Source: Hydrogenophaga crassostreae (GTDB lineage Bacteria > Pseudomonadota > Gammaproteobacteria > Burkholderiales > Burkholderiaceae_C). Taken from it: DNA of 64,000 nucleotides. Of the stretch, positions 58,242 to 64,000 are shown in pieces (position 1 is the first letter of the stretch; the number at the start of each line of letters is the position of its first letter). Where the stretch lies: the NCBI RefSeq assembly GCF_001761385.1, contig NZ_CP017476.1:3461501-3525500 (forward strand), written 5' to 3'. Under the pieces are notes generated by a model. That model saw only the letters and a list, made by a program, of their open reading frames with translations. It ran no database searches and was not told the DNA's origin. The position numbers and the translations under genes were made by a program.

Positions 58242-60095
58242 ATGACCGCTGCCAAATACCGCCCCCTGAAATTCGGAGTCACCCGCGCCTCGCTGCGCGA
58301 CGGTGCCACTGGTGTTCACTATCTGCGTGCGGAACAGGACCTGCCGCCATTCCCTGAGCGTCTGACCGATCGCCTCGTGCATTGGGCCAAAGAGCGTCCC
58401 GAGCAAACGCTGTTCGCTCGGCGAACCAAGCAGGCCGATGGCAGCAGTGGCGACTGGAAACACATCAGCTTCGCCCAGGCGCTGGATGCGGCACGGCGCA
58501 TCGGCCAGGGCCTGCTCAACCGGGGCCTTAGCGCAGAGCGGCCCGTGTTGGTTTTGAGCGAGAACGATCTGGAACATGCCTTGTTGGCGCTGGGCTGTAT
58601 TTACGCGGGCGTGGCCTACTGCCCCACTTCTCCGCCCTACTCCTTGATCAGCCAGGATTTTGACAAACTGCACCATGTGGTCAAAACGCTGACCCCGGGC
58701 CTGGTGTTTGCCAGCGATGCCAACCGCTACAGCCGCGCCATGTTGGCGACACTGGACGAGTCGGTGGAACTTGTGACCACCCATGGCACAGTGCCTGGGC
58801 GCTCGACCACCTCTTTCGAAGCACTGCTCGCCACAGAGCCCACGCCCGACGTGGACGCCGCCATGGCCGCCACCGGCCCGGACACCATCGTCAAGTTCCT
58901 GTTCACTTCCGGCTCGACCAAGATGCCCAAGGCGGTGATCAACACACAGCGCATGTGGTGCGCCAACCAGCAGCAGATGGCCTCCTCCATGCCGGTTCTG
59001 ACCGACGGCCCACTGGTCCTGGTCGACTGGCTGCCCTGGAACCACACTTTCGGCGGAAACCACAACTTCGGCATGGTGGTCTACCACGGCGGCACGCTGT
59101 ACATCGACGATGGCAAGCCCACGCCCGCCCTCATGGCCGAGACCTTGCGCAACCTGCGCGAAATCTCGCCCACGGTGTACTTCAACGTGCCCACAGGTTT
59201 TGAGGCGATCGCCAACGCCATGAAGGCAGACGACCAGTTGCGCAAGACCCTGCTCGCCAAGGTCAACATGTTCTTTTATGCGGGTGCAGCTTTGGCGCAA
59301 CCCGTGTGGGACAGTCTGTTTGAAAGCCAGGAGCGCGAGGTGGGTGAGCGCATCGTGATGTCCACCGGCCTGGGCATGACCGAGTCCGGGCCCTTTGGTA
59401 TTTTTGTGACCAGCCCCAACGTCAAGGCTGGTGATCTGGGATTGCCAACACCTGGCCTGGAGCTCAAGCTGGTCGATATGGACGGCAAAACCGAGGTGCG
59501 CTACAAGGGCCCCAACATCACGCAGGGTTACTGGCGCATGCCTGAAGAGACCGCTGGCGCTTTCGACGAGGAAGGCTTCTTCAAAACGGGCGACGCCGTG
59601 AAATGGATCGACGAAACCGACATCCACCTCGGTCTGAAATTCGACGGACGCATCGCAGAAGATTTCAAGCTCGCCACAGGCACCTTTGTCAGCGTCGGCC
59701 CACTGCGCGGCAAGATCATTGCAGCAGGTGCGCCCTTCGTTCAAGACGCGGTGCTCACGGGCATCAACCTGAAGGAAGTCGGTGCGATGGTGTTCCCGAC
59801 TCCAGCCGTGCGCACGCTCACCAACCTGCCCGCCGAGACCTCCATGCACGAAGTGCTCGACCACCCAGCCGTGATCGCGCATTTCCAGACCGTGGTGAAC
59901 GAACTCGCAAAAACCGCCACGGGCAGCGCCAACCGCATTGCCCGTCTGTGCCTGTTGGCCGACCCGCCCACCATCGACCGCGGCGAAATCACCGACAAAG
60001 GCTCGATCAACCAGCGCGCCGTGCTGACCCACCGCGCCGACACGGTCGCCAAGCTGCACGCCGACGAGCTGCATTTCATCCTGAAACCGCAATAG
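58242..60095 (+). CDS. fcs: Feruloyl-CoA synthase
   Basis: This is a 617-residue ANL-family ligase that activates ferulate, and probably p-coumarate and caffeate, with ATP and CoA. The P-loop is FTSGSTKMPKAVINTQRMW, as in known Fcs proteins, with DWLPWNHTFGGNHNFG, the adenylate motif TGLGMTESGP and the TGDAVKW hinge. The C-terminal catalytic lysine is in ITDKGSINQRAVL. TTGGAG precedes the start. This gene identifies the pathway: side-chain degradation of hydroxycinnamates through CoA esters. Confidence 0.92.
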   Translation: MTAAKYRPLKFGVTRASLRDGATGVHYLRAEQDLPPFPERLTDRLVHWAKERPEQTLFARRTKQADGSSGDWKHISFAQALDAARRIGQGLLNRGLSAERPVLVLSENDLEHALLALGCIYAGVAYCPTSPPYSLISQDFDKLHHVVKTLTPGLVFASDANRYSRAMLATLDESVELVTTHGTVPGRSTTSFEALLATEPTPDVDAAMAATGPDTIVKFLFTSGSTKMPKAVINTQRMWCANQQQMASSMPVLTDGPLVLVDWLPWNHTFGGNHNFGMVVYHGGTLYIDDGKPTPALMAETLRNLREISPTVYFNVPTGFEAIANAMKADDQLRKTLLAKVNMFFYAGAALAQPVWDSLFESQEREVGERIVMSTGLGMTESGPFGIFVTSPNVKAGDLGLPTPGLELKLVDMDGKTEVRYKGPNITQGYWRMPEETAGAFDEEGFFKTGDAVKWIDETDIHLGLKFDGRIAEDFKLATGTFVSVGPLRGKIIAAGAPFVQDAVLTGINLKEVGAMVFPTPAVRTLTNLPAETSMHEVLDHPAVIAHFQTVVNELAKTATGSANRIARLCLLADPPTIDRGEITDKGSINQRAVLTHRADTVAKLHADELHFILKPQ

Positions 60096-60163
60096 CCCCC
60101 GCGCTGCCTGCGACGTCACCTCCAAAGGGCGATGCGGGTGGCCCGGCAAAGCCGGTTCCACGG
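60096..60163 (+). repeat. Post-stop GC-rich double-hairpin repeat, copy D
   Basis: It starts at the base after the fcs stop codon. It ends with GCCCGGCAAAGCCGGTTCC, identical to copy B in the pmd operon 19 kb away. It occupies about half of the 121-base gap before the thiolase gene. Confidence 0.75.
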
Positions 60164-60216
60164 TATCCCGAAGTCAAGGCATGTCAATGCCAGGCTCGCA
60201 TTTAAAGGAAAGCAAC

Positions 60217-61470
60217 ATGACAGCCAGAGGTTTCTTCAATTCGTTCACCGACGTGGTCATCCTCGACGGTGTACGTACCCCGATGGTGGACTACTGCGGC
60301 GCCCTGGGCCACATCTCGCCCACCGATCTCGGCATCAAGGCAGCCCGTGAAGCGCTGCTGCGCTCGGGTGTCTCAGGCACCGACATCGGCTCCGTGATCA
60401 CCGGGAACATGGCGCCCGGCGACTTTGACCAGTTTTTCCTGCCCCGCCACATCGGCCTCTACGCCGGTGTTCCGGTAGAGGTGCCGGCCATCATGACCCA
60501 ACGCATCTGCGGCACCGGCTTCGAACTGTTCCGCCAGGCCGGCGAGCAGATCGAAGCCGGTGTGTGCGATACGGCGCTCGTGGTGGGGACCGAGAGCATG
60601 ACGCGCAACCCCATCGCCGCCTTCGACCACCGCACCGGCTTCAAACTGGGCGCTCCGGTGGGTTTCAAGGACTACATGTGGGAAGCCTTGAAGGACCCTG
60701 CGGCGGGCATCAACATGATCCAGACCGCCGAGAATCTGGCCAAAAAATACAGCATCAGCCGCGAAGAAGTGGATGCCTTTGCATCGTCTTCATTCGCCAA
60801 AGCGGTGGCGGCGCAAGCCAGTGGTTTCCTGGCTGGCGAAATTGTTTCGGTGATCACCGAAAAATTTGAGCTCGACGGCTACAAGCCACGTGGCATCAAG
60901 CTGCAAGGCAAGCTCACCGAAGTCGCCAGCGACACCCACCCACGCACGTCCCCCGTCGAGGTGCTGGCCAAACTGCGCCCCGTCTACGAAGGCGGCGTGC
61001 AAACCGGTGGCAACAGCGCCGCGCTGGTGGACGCTGCAGCGGCTTGTGTGGTGAGTTCGGGGGCCTTCGCCAAAGCCCGGGGCAAGCAGCCGCTGGCTCG
61101 CGTGGTCGCAGCGGCCGCGGTGGGCGTGCCCCCCGAGATCATGGGCATCGGCCCAGCGCCCGCCATTCGCTTGCTGCTGGAGCGCACGGGCTTGAAGCTC
61201 AGCGACATCGGCCGCTTCGAAATCAACGAAGCCCAGGGTGCTCAAACGCTGGCCGTGGGCCGCGAACTGGGGCTGGACCTCGACAAGCTCAATGTCAACG
61301 GTGGCGCCATCGCGCTGGGACACCCCCTGGCCACCACAGGCGTTCGCCTCACGCTCACGCTGGCGCGCGAACTGCAGCGCTCGGGCCTGCGCTATGGCAT
61401 CTCCAGTGCCTGCGTTGGCGGCGGCCAGGGCATTGCCCTTCTCATCGAAAACCCCGGCGCGACCGCCTGA
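60217..61470 (+). CDS. Thiolase (acetyl-CoA acyltransferase family)
   Basis: This 417-residue thiolase could cleave the aromatic beta-ketoacyl-CoA with CoA to acetyl-CoA and an aroyl-CoA. The acyl-acceptor Cys is in QRICGTGFE, the His in NGGAIALGHPLATTG and the second Cys in SSACVGGGQGIALLIE. The usual NEAFA motif reads NEAQGAQ, so the conserved Phe is replaced, as sometimes seen in divergent thiolases. ATG at 60217 has AAAGGAA upstream. It lies between fcs and the SDR dehydrogenase gene, as expected for a beta-oxidation module. Confidence 0.85.
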   Translation: MTARGFFNSFTDVVILDGVRTPMVDYCGALGHISPTDLGIKAAREALLRSGVSGTDIGSVITGNMAPGDFDQFFLPRHIGLYAGVPVEVPAIMTQRICGTGFELFRQAGEQIEAGVCDTALVVGTESMTRNPIAAFDHRTGFKLGAPVGFKDYMWEALKDPAAGINMIQTAENLAKKYSISREEVDAFASSSFAKAVAAQASGFLAGEIVSVITEKFELDGYKPRGIKLQGKLTEVASDTHPRTSPVEVLAKLRPVYEGGVQTGGNSAALVDAAAACVVSSGAFAKARGKQPLARVVAAAAVGVPPEIMGIGPAPAIRLLLERTGLKLSDIGRFEINEAQGAQTLAVGRELGLDLDKLNVNGGAIALGHPLATTGVRLTLTLARELQRSGLRYGISSACVGGGQGIALLIENPGATA

Positions 61471-61493
61471 CCCTTCACTTTTAAGGAATCACC

Positions 61494-62258
61494 ATGAACA
61501 TCCAAGGACAAGCAGCACTCGTTACCGGCGGAGGCTCCGGTCTCGGCGAAGCCACGGCACGCGAACTGGCCCGACTGGGCGCCAAAGTTGCCGTGCTCGA
61601 CCTCAACCTCGCCAATGCGCAACGCGTCGCTGCCGACATCGGTGGTCTGGCCTGCCAATGCGATGTCACCGATCCGGACAGCATGCAGGCGGCGGTCGAG
61701 GCCGCAGCCCAGGCCCATGGCCCGGCCCGGATCCTGATGCACATTGCCGGCATCGGCAGCGCCAAGCGTGTGGTCGGCAAAGACGGCAACCCGGCGCCGC
61801 TGGAGGACTTTGCCCGCGTCATCAACGTCAACCTCATCGGCACCTACAACGCGGCGCGCCTCTTCGCTGCCGCCTGCGCCAAGCTCGACCCCATGGAAGA
61901 CGGGGAACGCGGCGCGATGGTGTTCACCGCCAGCGTCGCCGCTTTTGACGGCCAGGTGGGTCAGCAAGCCTACAGTGCATCGAAAGCCGGCGTGGCCGGG
62001 ATGACGCTGCCCATGGCGCGCGACCTTGCGCAACACGGCATCCGGGTCTGCACGGTCGCGCCCGGTCTGTTCGCCACCCCGCTGCTCAAGGAACTGCCCG
62101 AGCCCGTGCAGGAATCGCTCGCCAAGAGCATTCCATTTCCTCAGCGCCTTGGCAAGCCCGAAGAGTTTGCCCAACTGGCCGCCCATATCGTGAGCAACGG
62201 CCATCTGAACGGCGAGGTGATCCGTCTGGACGGCGCACTGCGCATGGCCCCCCGTTGA
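61494..62258 (+). CDS. SDR family 3-hydroxyacyl-CoA dehydrogenase
   Basis: This 254-residue SDR probably oxidises the aromatic 3-hydroxyacyl-CoA made by the hydratase to the beta-ketoacyl-CoA. It has TGGGSGLG for NAD, a catalytic Ser in TASVAAFDGQ and YSASK. Like its paralogue at 7257 it follows the HSD10-like pattern, including NGEVIRLDGALRMAPR at the end. TTAAGGAATC precedes the ATG. It is 23 bases after the thiolase gene. Confidence 0.87.
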   Translation: MNIQGQAALVTGGGSGLGEATARELARLGAKVAVLDLNLANAQRVAADIGGLACQCDVTDPDSMQAAVEAAAQAHGPARILMHIAGIGSAKRVVGKDGNPAPLEDFARVINVNLIGTYNAARLFAAACAKLDPMEDGERGAMVFTASVAAFDGQVGQQAYSASKAGVAGMTLPMARDLAQHGIRVCTVAPGLFATPLLKELPEPVQESLAKSIPFPQRLGKPEEFAQLAAHIVSNGHLNGEVIRLDGALRMAPR

Positions 62259-62307
62259 TCCCCATGGCCAACCCCATCTGAAAACCCACGCTCGAAAGAC
62301 CTTGTCG

Positions 62308-62727
62308 ATGACCAAAACAGTGATTTACGAAGTCGAGGTGATGTTTGGCGATTGCGATCCCGCCGGCATCGTCTTCTTTCCCAATTTTTCGAAGTGGATG
62401 GATGCGTCCTCGCTGAACTTCTTTGTCAAGTGTGGTGTGCCGCCATGGCGCGAACTTGTGAAGACCACCGGCATCATCGGCACACCGCTGCTGGAGATCA
62501 ACACCAAGTTCATGAAACCCGCCACCTACGGCGAGCGGCTGCAGATATACACCAGCGTCACCGAGTGGCGTGAAAAGGTGCTGATCCACAAGCACGTGGT
62601 TCAACGGGGCGACACCGTGTTGTGTGAAGGCACCGAAACCCGCGCCTTCTGCATGCGCGACCCCGCCAACCCGGACCGCATCAAGGCCATACCCATTCCC
62701 GAAGACATCCGGGCAAAGTGCTCGTAA
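62308..62727 (+). CDS. Acyl-CoA thioesterase (4-hydroxybenzoyl-CoA thioesterase family)
   Basis: This 139-residue hot-dog-fold thioesterase has the active-site segment MFGDCDPAGIVFFPNFSKWMD, in which the Asp is the catalytic residue of the 4HBT family. It could release vanillate or 4-hydroxybenzoate from aroyl-CoA formed by the thiolase. ATG at 62308 is preferred to a TTG two codons earlier. It is 49 bases after the SDR gene and 39 before the esterase gene. Confidence 0.85.
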   Translation: MTKTVIYEVEVMFGDCDPAGIVFFPNFSKWMDASSLNFFVKCGVPPWRELVKTTGIIGTPLLEINTKFMKPATYGERLQIYTSVTEWREKVLIHKHVVQRGDTVLCEGTETRAFCMRDPANPDRIKAIPIPEDIRAKCS

Positions 62728-62766
62728 ATCTGCCCCGCTCCTTCTCGGTCGCCAACTGGAGACACC

Positions 62767-64000
62767 ATGACGAACATCCCAGGCAAACTGACCTTCGGCG
62801 CCGCTTCCATGGTGCTCCTGAGCGCCTGCGCACATGGCCCGGCAAACGATGCCCCCGCCCTTGCGGCCGCCAGGGGCGCCACACTGCAGCAATGTGAAAT
62901 ATTGGCCAGCCGGTTCAGCGCTGCCAACACGGTGATCGAATCCGCCGTTTCGGTCGGGGCCGGCGAGCTGAAACAGGCCGGGCAGCCCATCGCCGCCCAC
63001 TGCCTGGTGATGGGGCAAATGCATGCCCGACAAGGCACCGACGGCCAGACCTATGCCATCGGCTTTGAAATGCGCTTGCCCAAAGACTGGGCGGGCCGCT
63101 TTTACTACCAGGCCAACGGGGGCCTGGACGGCAGCGTCAAAACCGCAGACGGCGCGCTCCCTGGTGGCCAGCTGACGGGTGCATTGAAACAGGGTTTTGC
63201 CGTCATCAGCTCTGACGCAGGCCACACCGGCAAACAAACCGTGCCCTTCGGTGCCGAGCCTCAAGCGCGCCTGGACTACGGCTACCAGGCTGTGGCCAAA
63301 CTCACACCCATGGCCAAAGCGCTGATCGCATCGGCCTACGGCAAGGCCCCCGACCGCTCCTACATTGGCGGCTGCTCCAACGGCGGGCGCCACGCCATGG
63401 TCGCCGCCTCGCGTTTGACCGATGCCTACGACGGCTACCTGGTCGGTGCGCCGGGCTACCAACTGCCACTGGCCGCGCTGGCGCAAATCCGCAGCGCCCA
63501 GATCTGGGCGCCACTGGCCATGCCGGGCGCCACCGTGCCCCACCCGATGGTGCCCAACGTCAAACTGCCCGATCTGGGCTCGGCCTTTACCAGCGCCGAA
63601 CGCACCACGTTGTCTCAGGCCCTGCTGACCAGGTGCGATGCGCTCGATGGCGCCAAAGACGGCCTGATCCATGACGTGCAGGCTTGCCAGAGAAGCTTCA
63701 AGCTCGACACCGACGTGGCCACCTGCGAAGGCGCGCGCAATGGCCAATGCCTGACGGCAGACCAGAAGTTGGCCATTGGCCAGATTTTTGGCGGTGTGCA
63801 CACCCCCGCAGGCAAGCGGATCTACTCGCCCTTCCCCCTGGATGCCGGCGTGTCCGGTGACAACTGGGCCACCTGGAAATTCGTCAATGCGCTGGCACTC
63901 GACCCGCTGGCCGCTGGTGCCGTGTTCAGCGCGCCTCCAGGCCGCGTTGACCCCGTGAAAGACGATACCGATGCCCGCCTGGCCCTGTTCAGCGCCACCA
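62767..64000 (+). CDS. Tannase/feruloyl esterase family lipoprotein (cut by window end)
   Basis: This is the first 411 residues of a tannase/feruloyl esterase; the gene runs off the window. A lipoprotein signal with LLSAC (MVLLSACAHGP) suggests an outer-membrane or periplasmic anchor. The nucleophile motif GGCSNGGRHAM (about residue 200) is the family CS/GxSxGG form, whose Cys pairs with a later Cys near the catalytic His. Further Cys residues (TRCDALDGAKDGLIHD, VQACQRSF, GQCLTADQ) are typical of PF07519. It would free ferulate or other phenolic acids from plant esters, feeding Fcs. GGAG lies five bases before the ATG at 62767. Confidence 0.88.
   Translation, partial: MTNIPGKLTFGAASMVLLSACAHGPANDAPALAAARGATLQQCEILASRFSAANTVIESAVSVGAGELKQAGQPIAAHCLVMGQMHARQGTDGQTYAIGFEMRLPKDWAGRFYYQANGGLDGSVKTADGALPGGQLTGALKQGFAVISSDAGHTGKQTVPFGAEPQARLDYGYQAVAKLTPMAKALIASAYGKAPDRSYIGGCSNGGRHAMVAASRLTDAYDGYLVGAPGYQLPLAALAQIRSAQIWAPLAMPGATVPHPMVPNVKLPDLGSAFTSAERTTLSQALLTRCDALDGAKDGLIHDVQACQRSFKLDTDVATCEGARNGQCLTADQKLAIGQIFGGVHTPAGKRIYSPFPLDAGVSGDNWATWKFVNALALDPLAAGAVFSAPPGRVDPVKDDTDARLALFSAT

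Noticed and set aside
57714..60161. Minus-strand open frame of 815 codons over fcs
   Set aside because: It is antisense to feruloyl-CoA synthase and the hydratase, whose motifs are complete; composition is typical of a shadow frame.
1..64000. CRISPR arrays, insertion sequences, integrases, phage genes
   Set aside because: No regularly spaced repeats, transposase motifs or terminal inverted repeats with target duplications were seen on either strand.

Overview
The window looks like a chromosomal segment of a high-GC betaproteobacterium of the order Burkholderiales. It is most probably a Comamonadaceae member of the Hydrogenophaga/Comamonas/Polaromonas type. The reasons are the gene order of the protocatechuate 4,5-cleavage operon (E-F-D-A-B-C, as in Comamonas), a lysine/alanine-rich N-terminal extension on RpoD next to dnaG, a phasin, a darcynin-family protein and TRAP transport of a probable aromatic acid. 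No rRNA, tRNA, CRISPR array, insertion sequence or phage gene was seen, and nearly the whole window is coding.

Layout. 1-8 kb: phasin, patatin-like lipoprotein, iron-type substrate-binding protein behind a good Fur-box match, polyphosphate kinase 2, an ECF sigma factor, an OmpR-type two-component pair and a 3-hydroxyacyl-CoA dehydrogenase-like SDR behind a LiuR-like palindrome. 8-21 kb: lone GspE-type ATPase, gamma-glutamyltransferase, SHMT-like PLP enzyme with divergent LysR, acyl-CoA synthetase, then dnaG and rpoD. 21-25 kb: a second LigAB-type extradiol dioxygenase pair with divergent LysR and an acyl/aryl-CoA ligase. 25-30 kb: an envelope-stress-like operon (Spy/CpxP-like protein, small unknown, CpxR-like, CpxA-like) that runs into arsA. 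30-37 kb: darcynin, SDR, Crp/Fnr regulator, and an RND efflux adaptor and pump followed by an aldo/keto reductase. 37-44 kb: the complete ring-cleavage set pmdEFDABC with an unassigned ModA-like gene at its head and a divergent LysR. 44.6-51 kb: ectABCD and ehuBCDA, for synthesis, hydroxylation and uptake of ectoine. 51-53 kb: AEC permease and a DUF1932-type oxidoreductase. 53-57 kb: TRAP transporter and an amidohydrolase. 57-64 kb: enoyl-CoA hydratase, feruloyl-CoA synthase, thiolase, SDR dehydrogenase, thioesterase and a tannase/feruloyl esterase cut by the window end.

How the genes work together. The right-hand cluster reads as a hydroxycinnamate module. An esterase frees feruloyl or coumaroyl groups, a TRAP system may import them, Fcs makes the CoA ester, and hydratase, SDR dehydrogenase and a thiolase and/or amidohydrolase shorten the side chain by beta-oxidation. 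A thioesterase could then release the aromatic acid. That acid could feed, through protocatechuate, into the pmd operon about 14 kb away, which ends at pyruvate and oxaloacetate. The demethylation or hydroxylation step that links them is not in the window.

The least expected signals are: (i) a family of GC-rich double-hairpin repeats found five times, each 0-5 nt after a stop codon and always in the same orientation to transcription; (ii) arsA with its arsenite-binding cysteines but no other ars gene, placed behind a Cpx-like two-component system; (iii) a cytosolic ModA-like protein leading the pmd operon where the 4-oxalomesaconate tautomerase would be expected; (iv) an orphan LigAB pair; and (v) two alternative enzymes for beta-ketoacyl-CoA cleavage in the hydroxycinnamate cluster.
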